The notes: generated from the letters alone by a model not told the origin. Shown: positions 18,825 through 28,086, numbered from the stretch's first letter. The stretch is 64,000 nucleotides of DNA from Halopseudomonas laoshanensis (GCF_008365385.1 NZ_QOVF01000002.1:62001-126000), one strand, 5' to 3'. Translations and numbers: made by a program.

Positions 18825-19445
18825 ATGAGTAAGGATCTTGTGTTCTACACCAACCCCCAATCGCGCGGCGGTATAGTGCATTGGATGCTCGAAGAACTTG
18901 GCGTGCCCTATAAGATCGAGTATCTGGAATATGGCTCTTCGATGAAGTCGCCTGAATATCTGGCAATTAACCCCATGGGTAAGGTGCCCGCTATCCGTCA
19001 TGGCGACGTAGTGATTACTGAAACCGCCGCCATTTGTGCCTATCTGGCCGACGTTTTTCCCGAGGCAGGTCTGAAACCTGAGGGTGACGCACTCGGGCCC
19101 TACTACCGCTGGCTGTTTTTTGTTGCCGGGCCCTTTGAGGCCGCCGTCGGGCTGCGGGCCTGTAATGTGAACCTCAATGCCGAGCAGGAAATGCAGCTCG
19201 GCTGCGGACGTCTGGAAAGGGTCACGGACGTGCTAGCCGATGCGGTGGGTGGCCGCCAGTACATTGCCGGGGAGCGTTTCTCAGCGGCGGATGTTTATGT
19301 CGGCGCGCATATCGGCTGGGGCATGCTGTTCGGCACGCTGGAAAAACGTCCGGAATTTGTCGAGTACTGGAGAGAGCTCCAGAACCGCCCGGCTAATCGC
19401 CGCAGTGAAGAACTGGCTGAAAAAGCCATGTCCAAACAGGCGTGA
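18825..19445 (+). CDS. Glutathione S-transferase family protein
   Basis: A 206-residue GST: thioredoxin-like N-terminal domain (MSKDLVFYTNPQSRGGIVHWMLEEL, NPMGKVPAIRHGDVVITETAAICAYLAD, with the cis-Pro and the E-T glutathione-binding pair) and an all-helical C-terminal domain with the N-capping motif FSAADVYVG. ATG 18825 is chosen because GGAGG at 18815-18819 is 5 nt away, which excludes an 18-codon upstream extension. The substrate is unknown. It stands alone between tRNA-Gly and bphO. Confidence 0.92.
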   Translation: MSKDLVFYTNPQSRGGIVHWMLEELGVPYKIEYLEYGSSMKSPEYLAINPMGKVPAIRHGDVVITETAAICAYLADVFPEAGLKPEGDALGPYYRWLFFVAGPFEAAVGLRACNVNLNAEQEMQLGCGRLERVTDVLADAVGGRQYIAGERFSAADVYVGAHIGWGMLFGTLEKRPEFVEYWRELQNRPANRRSEELAEKAMSKQA

Positions 19446-19535
19446 ACCTGGGTAATAGCGCTGATATGGAACGACGTGCACCTGCGCTGGTGGCTCGCCC
19501 AAGCGGCGTTCCTGCGGGCCTTAGCACAGGTTAAC

Positions 19536-19560
19536 GGGGGCAGTCCTGGCTGCCCCCCTT
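19536..19560 (+). terminator. GC-rich hairpin after the glutathione transferase gene
   Basis: GGGGGCAG (19536-19543) pairs with CTGCCCCC (19550-19557) around TCCTGG, but only CTT follows, so it would be a weak intrinsic terminator. The rest of the 313-bp gap before bphO shows no gene. Confidence 0.5.
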
Positions 19561-19758
19561 CATAACGAAGATGAACTTTTGCCCCTCTGAACATTCTTAA
19601 TAGTTATAGGAAAGTTAGAATCCAACCCTGGTAACGCCGAGTTGGCTGTGTGAAAACAGCAAATATGAGAGAGGCCGAGAGTCGATCAGACGGACTTGAT
19701 GCAAGCAAATGAACCAGGCTTGGGTATGTTAAACGTTACACACCTGAGGACCGTCAAT

Positions 19759-20382
19759 TTGACTGATCAAGTGAAAGTTTCTCCTGCCCTTATCGCATTA
19801 CGCGAGGCCACCCGCGACCTTCATTCAGAGCTTGATACCCTCTCGCCTTTGCTCCGCCGCCCTCTGCCGGAAAGTGTCTACAACGACCACGCAGCACGTG
19901 TGCTCGGATGGATGGCACCGCTGGAACAAGGTCTGTGGGAGGGGCCCGCTGCGTCACTCTGGCCCAACGAAATTCAGATCGCCAAACGCCGCGGCAAAGT
20001 CCAATGGATCGAACAGGACCTGTTGAACGCCGGTTACAACGCCGCTAAACTGGCCGAGCTCGAACACTGTCCCTATGTACCTGTACCCAGGACCCTAGCG
20101 CAGTCTTTTGGCGTCGCTTACGTGTCCGAAGGGGCCACATTGGGCGGTGCATTTCTGTTCAACCGGCTGGCATCGTTTTTGCCCGGTTTGCCCCTTAACT
20201 GGCTAAAGGGCTACGGCGTCGAAACCGGCCCACTTTGGACATCGTTCCAACGACTGCTCGCCCAGCATGTCGTCAGCCAGGAAAGTATTCTGGAAGCTCA
20301 AGAGTCCGCTCGGCAGGCATTCCAGTCATTTCGTTGTTGGGTGATCGACGAAACACCTGACACTGAGAGATCCTGGATTTGA
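19759..20382 (+). CDS. bphO: Biliverdin-producing haem oxygenase BphO
   Basis: Haem oxygenase opens haem to biliverdin, the chromophore of the phytochrome encoded next. The conserved haem-ligand His is in LREATRDLHSEL, and YVSEGATLGG matches the conserved distal helix of bacterial haem oxygenases. TTG 19759 is chosen because GAGGA (19746-19750) lies 8 nt upstream and the protein then has 207 residues, the family norm. ATG 19699 or 19726 would add a poorly conserved leader without a good ribosome site. The stop overlaps the bphP start (TTGA). Confidence 0.9.
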   Translation: MTDQVKVSPALIALREATRDLHSELDTLSPLLRRPLPESVYNDHAARVLGWMAPLEQGLWEGPAASLWPNEIQIAKRRGKVQWIEQDLLNAGYNAAKLAELEHCPYVPVPRTLAQSFGVAYVSEGATLGGAFLFNRLASFLPGLPLNWLKGYGVETGPLWTSFQRLLAQHVVSQESILEAQESARQAFQSFRCWVIDETPDTERSWI

Positions 20383-22556
20383 CTGCAACCGACCGTGCCA
20401 TTTCCGAAGCCGTAACCCTCGCCAACTGCGAAGATGAGCCCATTCATCTGCCCGGCGCCATTCAGCCACACGGCGCCATGCTGGCCTTCAATCAGGACGG
20501 CACGGTAGTCGCCTACAGCGAGAACTTCAGCCAGCTCCTGGGCTTTGAGGTCTTCGAGAACGTCAAGCTGCGTGCCGTCGAAGCCGGCAGCACGGTCATG
20601 GAACTGTTGAGCGAAGGGCTGGCGGCCAATGGCGTCTGGGCCAACAGCGCCGAGACGCAGTTGAATGGTCAGACCTTCGACGTCGTTGGCCACATCCATG
20701 ACAACGTGGTGTATCTGGAGTTTGAACCGCGCCCGCCGGTGTCTGCTTCCTTTTCAACCTTTGCGCAATACGCACAGCGGATCATCACCCAGGTGCAGAT
20801 GTGCAATGATGTCGACACGCTGCTAGCCAGCGTGACCGAGGAAATCCGCCGAATGACCGGCTACGATCGAGTCATGGCTTATCGTTTCCGCCCGGACCAG
20901 TCGGGTGAAGTAGTCGCCGAAGCGCGGCGCGAGGATCTGATCAGTTATCTTGGCCAGCGTTACCCCGCCTCAGATATACCTGCACAAGCCAGACGCCTGT
21001 ACATCCAGAATCCCATCCGCTTGATTGCCGATGTGGCCTACACCAGCGCTGCAATTTTCCCAGCGCGCAACCCGGCCAACGGTTCACCATTCGATTTAAG
21101 CTTCAGTACGCTGCGCAGCGTGTCGCCGATTCACTGCGAGTACTTGTCGAATATGGGCGTGCAAGCCTCCATGAGCGTTTCACTGGTGGTCAAGGGTAAG
21201 CTATGGGGCTTGTTTGCCTGCCACCATATGTCACCGAAGACACTACCTCACCCGGTGCGCATGTCTTTTCAGGTCTGTTCCCACGTCTGTAGCGCGATGG
21301 TCGAGCGCCTGGAAGCGACCCGCATGAACGATATTCAGCACAAGGCCGAGAGACGCCTAGCTGAACTGGTACGCCAGGTGCGCGAAGCAGACGACATGCT
21401 CGCTGCGCTAGCCAAGCCGGAGCTGAATATAGCGGAACTGATGCCCTGCGACGGCGCCGCGGCGGTACTTGGCGGCAGGATTCTGAGCATGCACGGCGAC
21501 TTCGGCGAGATTGCTCTGGAGCTGATTGCCGAGCTGCAGAAGAACGAAAACCAGGACATGTACTACAGCGAAAAATGGCAACACCACGCCGGTGATGTCG
21601 CAAGCCAGCGTTATTGTGGTGTACTGGCGGTGCGCTTTCACCGCGATGAAGGTGGCTGGATGCTGTGGTTTAGGATGGAAGAAGTACACAAGGTGCAGTG
21701 GGCCGGCAAACCGGAGAAGATCGTCGCTCAGGGGCCGTCCGGGGCCCGTTTGACTCCCAGAGGCTCGTTTGAGGCCTGGGAGGAAGTGGTGCGCGGGCGA
21801 TCAGCCCCCTGGACCGAACAGGATTTCAGCGTCGCAGAAAAATTGCGCCTGGAACTGCTGGAGCTGTGCTTGAACCGCGCGGCAGAAATTGACCGCATGC
21901 GCCAACGGCTGATTGCCACCCTGGGGCATGATCTGCGGAACCCGCTGCAATCGATCTCCATGGCCGCCGCGCTGCTGAAGTCTTCCGACGTACGCAGTGT
22001 CGAGCTGCGCGAACATATCACCTATTCCAGCAGCCGCATGGAGCGCCTTATCAGCCAGATTCTGGAGATGAGCCGCCTTCAGGCAGGATCGGACATCGTG
22101 GTCAATTGCGTACCGACCGATATATCCCAGTTGGTCCAAGCTATTGTCGATGAAACCTTGCTGGCCTATCCCGACCTGCTGCTGGATATTGAGATTCAGC
22201 CTGGGCTACAGGCCAATGTAGATCCGGATCGCTATGCGCAAGTAGCGGTCAATTTATTGAGCAACGCCCGGCATCACAAGACTCCGGCGTCTCCGGTCAA
22301 CATTGTGCTCACAGAACAACAGGGTGAGGTGCGCCTAACTATTCGCAACGCCGCCACGCCATTGAGCGAGGCGCAACTGGCGACTCTTTTCGTCCCCTTC
22401 AAACAGCAAACCAGCTCGCCTGAGCGCAACAAGGGCGGCCTGGGAATCGGTCTGTATATCTGTTCGGCAATCGCCCGCGCACATGGCAGCCGCATTGACG
22501 TGCAGCAAGCCGAAGGGGTTATTTCCTTCAGCGTTGGCATACCGGTACGCTCCTGA
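20379..22556 (+). CDS. bphP: Bacteriophytochrome histidine kinase BphP
   Basis: Red/far-red light sensor kinase of 725 residues. The PAS domain contains biliverdin-binding Cys17 and the IHLPGAIQPHG motif. The GAF domain has YPASDIPAQAR (Asp199) and HCEYLSNMGVQASMS. A PHY region, a dimerisation H-box LGHDLRNPLQS (His517) and a C-terminal ATPase domain (NLLSNARHHK, GGLGIGLYICSAIA) follow. The G1 position reads IRNAATPL, with Asn where many kinases have Asp. Translation starts at TTG 20379 inside the bphO stop. No response regulator lies beside it, so its partner is elsewhere. Confidence 0.95.
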   Translation: MTATDRAISEAVTLANCEDEPIHLPGAIQPHGAMLAFNQDGTVVAYSENFSQLLGFEVFENVKLRAVEAGSTVMELLSEGLAANGVWANSAETQLNGQTFDVVGHIHDNVVYLEFEPRPPVSASFSTFAQYAQRIITQVQMCNDVDTLLASVTEEIRRMTGYDRVMAYRFRPDQSGEVVAEARREDLISYLGQRYPASDIPAQARRLYIQNPIRLIADVAYTSAAIFPARNPANGSPFDLSFSTLRSVSPIHCEYLSNMGVQASMSVSLVVKGKLWGLFACHHMSPKTLPHPVRMSFQVCSHVCSAMVERLEATRMNDIQHKAERRLAELVRQVREADDMLAALAKPELNIAELMPCDGAAAVLGGRILSMHGDFGEIALELIAELQKNENQDMYYSEKWQHHAGDVASQRYCGVLAVRFHRDEGGWMLWFRMEEVHKVQWAGKPEKIVAQGPSGARLTPRGSFEAWEEVVRGRSAPWTEQDFSVAEKLRLELLELCLNRAAEIDRMRQRLIATLGHDLRNPLQSISMAAALLKSSDVRSVELREHITYSSSRMERLISQILEMSRLQAGSDIVVNCVPTDISQLVQAIVDETLLAYPDLLLDIEIQPGLQANVDPDRYAQVAVNLLSNARHHKTPASPVNIVLTEQQGEVRLTIRNAATPLSEAQLATLFVPFKQQTSSPERNKGGLGIGLYICSAIARAHGSRIDVQQAEGVISFSVGIPVRS

Positions 22557-22641
22557 ATGACCACCTGATCTGCCCTGGGCAGATCGGGTGCATGACCATA
22601 GCTCGCCATTTCCCGCTGCCAATTTTGAATGAAGGCCCGCC

Positions 22642-23316
22642 TTGAAAAAATTCGTGTTGCTCGACTCCACGCCCATCCCCGATGAAGGGATTGACCTGTG
22701 CCTGTTTGAATACGGCGATGATTTCATCATCAAGCGTGAAGATGGCAAGGGTGGGCAGTTGATGAACACCCGCATGCACGGTTCAGAGGATGCCCTGGGC
22801 CGGCTGCCTTGCGCCGAGATTGCCGGCAGAACCGATGCGCGGGTGTTGATCGGCGGCCTGGGCATGGGCTTTACTCTGGCCGCTGCGCTTGCGGAGCTAG
22901 ACGCGCAGGCACAGGTATTGGTCGCCGAACTGCTCGAAGGCGTTATCCGCTGGAATCAGGGCCCACTGGGCGCCAAAGCCGGTTACCCGACCAGAGACCC
23001 GCGCGCTCAGGTCCTGCACGAGGATGTGGCACGTATCCTGAAAACCGATACCCAAAAGTTCGACGCCATCCTGCTCGATGTAGATAACGGACCTGAAGGC
23101 CTGACCCAGTCGGTGAACAGCTGGCTGTACAGTACCGATGGGTTGCAGGGCTGCAAGCGCGCGTTGCGGCCGGGCGGCATACTGGCGGTATGGTCCGCCA
23201 GTATCGATCAGCGCTTCAGCGCGAGGCTGCGCTCGGCAGGGTTCAGGGTTAATGAAGTACAGGTTTTCGCCCACGGCAATCGGGGCCCAAAGCACACGAT
23301 CTGGTTCGCACGCTAG
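22642..23316 (+). CDS. Spermidine synthase-like protein
   Basis: The 224 residues carry a Rossmann-type aminopropyl- or methyltransferase fold: VLIGGLGMGFTLAAAL (GGxGMG loop), VAELLEGVIRWN, FDAILLDVDNGPEGL and a C-terminal LRPGGILAVWSAS. It lacks the usual N-terminal domain of full-length spermidine synthase, so its activity is uncertain. The start is TTG 22642, preceded by GAAGG at 6 nt. It follows bphP by 85 bp and converges on hemN with 14 bp between stops. No link to light sensing is evident beyond position. Confidence 0.75.
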   Translation: MKKFVLLDSTPIPDEGIDLCLFEYGDDFIIKREDGKGGQLMNTRMHGSEDALGRLPCAEIAGRTDARVLIGGLGMGFTLAAALAELDAQAQVLVAELLEGVIRWNQGPLGAKAGYPTRDPRAQVLHEDVARILKTDTQKFDAILLDVDNGPEGLTQSVNSWLYSTDGLQGCKRALRPGGILAVWSASIDQRFSARLRSAGFRVNEVQVFAHGNRGPKHTIWFAR

Positions 23317-23330
23317 CCCTCGCCTCTCGC

Positions 23331-24713
23331 TCAGATGATGCGTGAAAAGCGACCGCTATCGACCGGCTGCTGGTAGGCATCGAAAAGCATGCAGATCGAG
23401 CGTATCAGCAGTCTTCCCGCAGGCAGCACCTCGATCGACTGCTCACTTAGACAAACTAGCCCGTCGGTATGCATCTGCTGCAGCGCCGGCCAGACATCGG
23501 CAAAGACATCGCGGAAGACGATGCCGAAACGGCTTTCAATATCAGCAAACCGCAGATTGAAATGGCAAATCAGCTGGGCAATGACTGCCCGGCGCAAGCG
23601 ATCCTCATCCCCACTAATCAATCCGCGCATTGTTGCCAGCCGGCCTTCACCGAGCAGGTGTTGGTAGGCCTTGATGTCGCTGGTGTTCTGGCAAAAAAGA
23701 TCGCCTACCTGACTAATCGAAGACACACCCAAACCTATCAGGTCGCAATGACCATGGGTGGTATAGCCCTGGAAATTACGTTGTAGCTCGCCGCCCTCCT
23801 GCGCCAGGCTGAGGCTGTCGTCCGGCAGGGCAAAATGGTCCATGCCAATATAACGATAACCAGCATCAGTCAGCTGGCGCACGCTGTTCTCCAGCATGGC
23901 CAGTTTGGCCCCCGCGATCGGCAGATCAGCGGACATGATCCGGCGTTGCGGCAAAAACCGCTCGGGCATATGCGCGTAGTTGAAGATGGACAACCGGTCC
24001 GGGTGCAGATCGATGATGGCTTCAACCGTACGGGCAAAACTTGCCGGGCTTTGTTTTGGCAACCCGTAGATCAGGTCGATATTGATCGAGCGATACTCCA
24101 GCGCCCGCGCGGCATCCATGATCGCCTGGGTCTGCTCCAGACTCTGCAGGCGGTTCACCGCTCGCTGGACCGCGGGATCAATATCCTGCACGCCGAAACT
24201 GACCCGGTTGAAACCCACCTCACGGAGCATGCCCATGGTCGACCAATCAGCTTCGCGAGGGTCGATCTCGATGCTGTAATCGCCGTCATCATCGTCATGC
24301 AAGGCGAAATGCTGGCGGATCTTGCTGATCAGCCCGCGCATCTGTCCATGACTGAGAAAGGTCGGCGTACCGCCACCCAGATGCAGTTGCTCAACGCTCT
24401 GCCCGGCACCGACATGCTCGCTGACCAGTTCGATTTCGCGATAGAGCGCTTGCAGGTAAGGCACTGCACGGCTGCGATCCTTGGTAATCACCTTGTTGCA
24501 GGCACAGTAGTAGCAAATGTTGGCGCAGAACGGCACATGCACATACAGCGACAGATCACGAGCCGCGCTGCGGGACTCGCTCAATGCCTGCAGCATGTCG
24601 CTGGGCTGAATACCTTCGTGGAACTGCAAAGCGGTAGGGTATGAGGTATAGCGCGGGCCGGCTTTGTCGTAACGCCGGATGAGGCCCGCATCCCAGCGAA
24701 TTGAATCAATCAT
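23331..24713 (-). CDS. hemN: Oxygen-independent coproporphyrinogen III oxidase HemN
   Basis: Radical SAM enzyme that decarboxylates coproporphyrinogen III to protoporphyrinogen IX when oxygen is scarce. The cluster motif is CANICYYCACN (C-x3-C-x2-C) near residues 62-69, with RYTSYPTALQF at the N-terminus and LGGGTPTFLS for SAM binding. The 460 residues match the full-length family, not the shorter HemW. An Anr/FNR box sits 65 bp upstream at class II spacing, matching the known anaerobic induction of hemN. Confidence 0.96.
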   Translation of the reverse strand: MIDSIRWDAGLIRRYDKAGPRYTSYPTALQFHEGIQPSDMLQALSESRSAARDLSLYVHVPFCANICYYCACNKVITKDRSRAVPYLQALYREIELVSEHVGAGQSVEQLHLGGGTPTFLSHGQMRGLISKIRQHFALHDDDDGDYSIEIDPREADWSTMGMLREVGFNRVSFGVQDIDPAVQRAVNRLQSLEQTQAIMDAARALEYRSINIDLIYGLPKQSPASFARTVEAIIDLHPDRLSIFNYAHMPERFLPQRRIMSADLPIAGAKLAMLENSVRQLTDAGYRYIGMDHFALPDDSLSLAQEGGELQRNFQGYTTHGHCDLIGLGVSSISQVGDLFCQNTSDIKAYQHLLGEGRLATMRGLISGDEDRLRRAVIAQLICHFNLRFADIESRFGIVFRDVFADVWPALQQMHTDGLVCLSEQSIEVLPAGRLLIRSICMLFDAYQQPVDSGRFSRII

Positions 24714-24777
24714 GACGAAGCGCTCCGAACTCTGGACTAAGAGGTTCGAAGGTTAAACCTTGCTCGCTGCCAGGTCC

Positions 24778-24791
24778 TTGATCCACATCAA
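24778..24791 (-). promoter_or_regulatory. Anr/FNR box before hemN
   Basis: TTGATCCACATCAA is a perfect TTGAT-N4-ATCAA palindrome. Taking its centre as -41.5 places a TAACCT -10 (plus-strand 24750-24755) at the expected position for a class II promoter driving hemN on the minus strand. Confidence 0.9.
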
Positions 24792-24803
24792 CAGGGTTAG
24801 CAC

Positions 24804-25817
24804 TTACCCGCCACTGGCATTCATAAAGCGCACGATTTGCACGTCGCCATTAACATTGAAATCATGGTGTGCTGGCTTCTGCTGCAACGCCTTGCCCAGC
24901 GCCTCGAGCAGCGGAGCGTCAGTGGTAGGATGGCGACGCAGCAACGCGCGCATATCGATCGAGTTCTCCTGTCCCAGGCATAGCAATAAACGCCCTTCAG
25001 CGGTCATGCGCACCCGATTGCAGGTAGAGCAAAAGTTGTGGGAGTGCGGAGAGATAAAACCGATACGCGCTGACGGATAACCTTCAACGCGCACATAGCG
25101 TGCCGGGCCGCCGCTGGTCTCGGTGCTGTCGAGCAGGTGATACTGCTGGCTGATCAGCTCGCGCACCTCGTCACTCGAACAGAAAGCTTCACCACGGGAA
25201 CGACCTACATCGCCCAGCGGCATTTCTTCGATAAAGGTAATATCCAGATCACGCGCCAGGGCAAAGTCGACCAGCGCCGGCACTTCGTCGGCATTGCGGC
25301 CCTTCATCACCACTGTGTTCAGTTTGATACGCTTGAAGCCTGCACTGCGCGCCGCTTCTATACCTTCCAGAATCTGCGACAAATCGCCGGTGCGCGTAAT
25401 TGCCTTGAATTTCTCAGGGTCGAGGCTATCCAGGCTGATGTTCAGCCGGCTGACACCCGCGTCGGCAAGCGGCTTGGCCAATTTGGCTAGCTGCGAGCCG
25501 TTAGTGGTCATGACCAGCTCGCGCAATCCGGCCAATCCGCTAATGCGGCCGCACAAGTCGACTATACCGCGGCGAACCAGCGGCTCGCCGCCGGTCAAGC
25601 GGATCTTGCTGACGCCCTGCTGCACGAACAGGTGTGCCAGGCGCTCGATTTCTTCCAGGCTGAGCACTTGGGCGCGGGGCAGGAAGGTCATGTCCTCAGC
25701 CATACAGTAAACGCAACGCAGGTCGCAGCGATCCGTCACGGACATGCGCACATACTCGATCCGCCGGCCTTGGCCGTCGATCAAGCGTTGGTTACCGCTG
25801 GAATCATGCGCTGCCAT
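24804..25817 (-). CDS. moaA: GTP 3',8-cyclase MoaA (molybdenum cofactor synthesis)
   Basis: MoaA is a radical SAM enzyme that, with MoaC, makes cyclic pyranopterin phosphate from GTP. The N-terminal cluster motif is CDLRCVYC with IRLTGGEPL. The C-terminal second cluster lies in [18 protein letters not shown], and the functional double Gly ends the protein (NASGG). It has 337 residues. It is the last of the minus-strand moa genes, separated from moaE by 70 bp. Confidence 0.97.
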   Translation of the reverse strand: MAAHDSSGNQRLIDGQGRRIEYVRMSVTDRCDLRCVYCMAEDMTFLPRAQVLSLEEIERLAHLFVQQGVSKIRLTGGEPLVRRGIVDLCGRISGLAGLRELVMTTNGSQLAKLAKPLADAGVSRLNISLDSLDPEKFKAITRTGDLSQILEGIEAARSAGFKRIKLNTVVMKGRNADEVPALVDFALARDLDITFIEEMPLGDVGRSRGEAFCSSDEVRELISQQYHLLDSTETSGGPARYVRVEGYPSARIGFISPHSHNFCSTCNRVRMTAEGRLLLCLGQENSIDMRALLRRHPTTDAPLLEALGKALQQKPAHHDFNVNGDVQIVRFMNASGG

Positions 25818-25887
25818 GTTGGGCCTCTCGTTGCTGCGTTCGGTTACATCTCATTCGCATACCTTACCACGACCACCTGGCCGTGTT

Positions 25888-26346
25888 TCAGCCAGGTTGC
25901 TGCCAGCGCGTCAGTGCGGCTTCATCTGTCTCGCGCGCTTCGACCCAGGTCGACCCTTCTGGCGTATTTTCCTTTTTCCAGAACGGCGCTCGGGTCTTCA
26001 GATAGTCGATAATAAAATGACAGGCATCAAAGGCGGCCTGACGGTGTGCGGAACTGACCCCGACAAACACAATGGGCTCGCCAGGGGCCAAATGACCGAC
26101 CCGATGCAGTACTTCTATACCCAACAGCGGCCAACGTTCTGCGGCCTCCTCGGTGATCGTCTGCAACGCTTTTTCGGTCATGCCGGGGTAGTGCTCAAGA
26201 AGCATACCGGCCACTTCCCTGCCCTCATTGAAATCCCGCACGTAGCCGACGAAACTCACAACCGCACCAATACCCTGTTGCCTGGCATGCAACTGATTGA
26301 GCATCTGGCCAGGGTCGAAACTGGCGCACTGTACGACAATACCCAT
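25888..26346 (-). CDS. moaE: Molybdopterin synthase catalytic subunit MoaE
   Basis: MoaE transfers sulfur from the MoaD thiocarboxylate to the pterin. The 152 residues include GAVVSFVGYVRDFN, LEHYPGMTEKAL, IEVLHRVGHLAPGEPIVFVGVSSAHR and the lysine-bearing KTRAPFWKKE typical of the active site. The start is 1 bp beyond the moaD stop. Both subunits of the synthase are thus co-transcribed. Confidence 0.96.
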   Translation of the reverse strand: MGIVVQCASFDPGQMLNQLHARQQGIGAVVSFVGYVRDFNEGREVAGMLLEHYPGMTEKALQTITEEAAERWPLLGIEVLHRVGHLAPGEPIVFVGVSSAHRQAAFDACHFIIDYLKTRAPFWKKENTPEGSTWVEARETDEAALTRWQQPG

Positions 26347-26347
26347 G

Positions 26348-26596
26348 TCAGCCTCCGGTGACCGGCGGGAAAAAGGCTATCTCATCGCCGTCTTCAAGCC
26401 TTTCATCAAGGCTACACATGGTCTGATTGCGAGCGCACATCAGCTGCGTCTCATCCAGCACCTGCCAGGCGTCCCCGCGCTTTACCAGGGCATCACGTAA
26501 CGAGCGCAGATCCGTGAAATCATCACGCCAGGGAATCTGTTCGTGCTCAACGCCGAGCGTCTCGCGGTAACGGGCAAATAATTGCAGCTGGATCAT
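26348..26596 (-). CDS. moaD: Molybdopterin synthase sulfur carrier MoaD
   Basis: An 82-residue ubiquitin-like carrier. It begins [15 protein letters not shown] and ends [12 protein letters not shown], with the C-terminal Gly-Gly needed for thiocarboxylation. ATG 26596 is chosen because longer in-frame starts add unrelated sequence lying inside moaC. It overlaps the end of moaC by 4 bp. Confidence 0.95.
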   Translation of the reverse strand: MIQLQLFARYRETLGVEHEQIPWRDDFTDLRSLRDALVKRGDAWQVLDETQLMCARNQTMCSLDERLEDGDEIAFFPPVTGG

Positions 26597-27069
26597 GGCC
26601 GCTGCTCCGCCTGAAAATCGCCACTCTTGCCACCGGTCTTGGTCAGCAGGCGTGTCGCCTCTATCACCATACCCTTGTCCACGGCCTTGCACATATCATA
26701 GAGCGTCAGGGCGGCAATGCTTGCCGCTGTGAGTGCTTCCATTTCAACACCAGTCTGGCCAGCCAACTTGCAACGTGCGGTGATCCGCACGGTATCAGGC
26801 GCCTGGGCAACCAACTCAACCTTGATGCTGGTGAGCATCAGCGGATGACATAGCGGAATCAGTTCATGCGTGCGCTTGGCCGCCATGATGCCGGCGATGC
26901 GCGCAACCGCAAATACATCGCCCTTGGCATGCCCGCCCTGCTGAATCAGCTCCAGTGTTGCGGGCAACATGCGGACGATCGATTCCGCGACCGCTTCGCG
27001 CGAGGTGGCCGCCTTTGATGTCACGTCCACCATGCTGGCCTGCCCTTGGGCATCGAGGTGTGTCAACAT
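26593..27069 (-). CDS. moaC: Cyclic pyranopterin monophosphate synthase MoaC
   Basis: MoaC completes cyclic pyranopterin formation after MoaA. Conserved features are [69 protein letters not shown] and the ending [12 protein letters not shown] 27069 gives 158 residues, while an upstream TTG adds six with no better ribosome site. It opens the moaC-moaD-moaE-moaA cluster. A perfect hairpin lies in its leader. Confidence 0.95.
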   Translation of the reverse strand: MLTHLDAQGQASMVDVTSKAATSREAVAESIVRMLPATLELIQQGGHAKGDVFAVARIAGIMAAKRTHELIPLCHPLMLTSIKVELVAQAPDTVRITARCKLAGQTGVEMEALTAASIAALTLYDMCKAVDKGMVIEATRLLTKTGGKSGDFQAEQRP

Positions 27070-27094
27070 TATGAATACCTGTATCAAGCGCTGG

Positions 27095-27117
27095 CGTCAG
27101 CAGCGAGATTGCTGACG
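27095..27117 (-). repeat. Hairpin in the moaC leader
   Basis: Arms CGTCAGCA (27095-27102) and TGCTGACG (27110-27117) are perfectly complementary around a 7-nt loop, 26-48 bp upstream of the moaC ATG. I could not recognise a molybdenum cofactor riboswitch around it. Confidence 0.6.
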
Positions 27118-27337
27118 TTGAAACACTATGTATGGGATAGATTAATACTATGGCCAGATGACCCAATCGACCGCCATTATCTGCGATAATCCGCTCATCA
27201 AAGATTAAATGAAAAGCCCGGTAGAGGCTATCATAGAGGGCACAAGCCCCACCCTAGACAGCCATCGATGCTTTTAGCCTGTACCCGCAGGCTCTGACCG
27301 GCTGCACACCCCTTGAATTATTGGTTACTGCCCATAG

Positions 27338-27374
27338 ATAGTTAGAGTCTATGTACGGGTTAGTTGGAATTTAT
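27338..27374 (+). promoter_or_regulatory. OxyR binding site before ahpC
   Basis: The element reads ATAG-N7-CTAT-N7-TTAG-N7-TTAT, matching 14 of 16 bases of the OxyR pattern ATAG-N7-CTAT-N7-ATAG-N7-CTAT with exact spacing. It abuts the -35 hexamer of the ahpC promoter, the usual activating position. Confidence 0.85.
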
Positions 27375-27403
27375 TTATCAAATCGCGAGTCAGTCACTAA
27401 GAT
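27375..27403 (+). promoter_or_regulatory. Predicted ahpC promoter
   Basis: -35 TTATCA (27375-27380), a 17-bp spacer and -10 TAAGAT (27398-27403), directly downstream of the OxyR site. Confidence 0.6.
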
Positions 27404-27458
27404 GGCGACTTCTTTCAACCCACTCAATTAATTCAACCAACTCATTAAGGAGTTACTG

Positions 27459-28022
27459 ATGTCCGTAATCAACACTAAAGTCAAACCTTTCAAAGCCCAG
27501 GCGTACAAGCACGGCGAATTCATTGAAGTGACCGATGCCGACATTCAGGGCAAATGGTCAGTGTTCTTCTTTTACCCCGCTGACTTCACCTTCGTTTGCC
27601 CGACCGAGCTGGGCGACGTAGCTGATTACTATGACGAGTTCCAGAAGATGGGCGTAGAGATCTACTCTGTTTCTACCGACACCCACTTCACCCACAAAGC
27701 GTGGCACGACAGCTCCGAGACCATCGGCAAAATCCAGTACACCATGATCGGTGACCCAACTGGCGCCATTACCCGCAACTTCGACAACATGCGCGAAGAC
27801 ATGGGTCTGGCTGACCGTGGCACCTTCATCATCGACCCAGAAGGCATCATCCAGGCAGTCGAAGTGACTTCTGAAGGTATCGGCCGTAACGCCGAAGACC
27901 TGATGCGCAAGGTCAAGGCAGCTCAGTACATCGCCGCTCACCCAGGCGAAGTGTGCCCGGCCAAGTGGAAAGAAGGCGAAGCTACTCTGGCTCCCTCGCT
28001 TGACCTGGTAGGCAAGATCTAA
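27459..28022 (+). CDS. ahpC: Alkyl hydroperoxide reductase subunit C (peroxiredoxin)
   Basis: AhpC reduces hydrogen peroxide and organic peroxides and is recycled by AhpF. It has 187 residues, with peroxidatic Cys47 in FTFVCPTEL and resolving Cys166 in GEVCPAKW, typical of 2-Cys AhpC/Prx1. The start follows AAGGAG. A strong terminator separates it from ahpF, so ahpC can be made in excess. The OxyR-type element upstream predicts peroxide induction. Confidence 0.98.
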   Translation: MSVINTKVKPFKAQAYKHGEFIEVTDADIQGKWSVFFFYPADFTFVCPTELGDVADYYDEFQKMGVEIYSVSTDTHFTHKAWHDSSETIGKIQYTMIGDPTGAITRNFDNMREDMGLADRGTFIIDPEGIIQAVEVTSEGIGRNAEDLMRKVKAAQYIAAHPGEVCPAKWKEGEATLAPSLDLVGKI

Positions 28023-28035
28023 GCATTGCCCCTGA

Positions 28036-28086
28036 ACCCGTCCCGCCGGGGAGCTCACGCTCCCGGTAGGCGGGCCGGGTTTTTTA
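28036..28086 (+). terminator. Intrinsic terminator between ahpC and ahpF
   Basis: CCCGCC (28042-28047) pairs with GGCGGG, with inner GGGAG/CTCCC-type pairing, flanked by ACCCG/CGGGT and followed by a T run. It probably allows partial read-through into ahpF. Confidence 0.85.
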
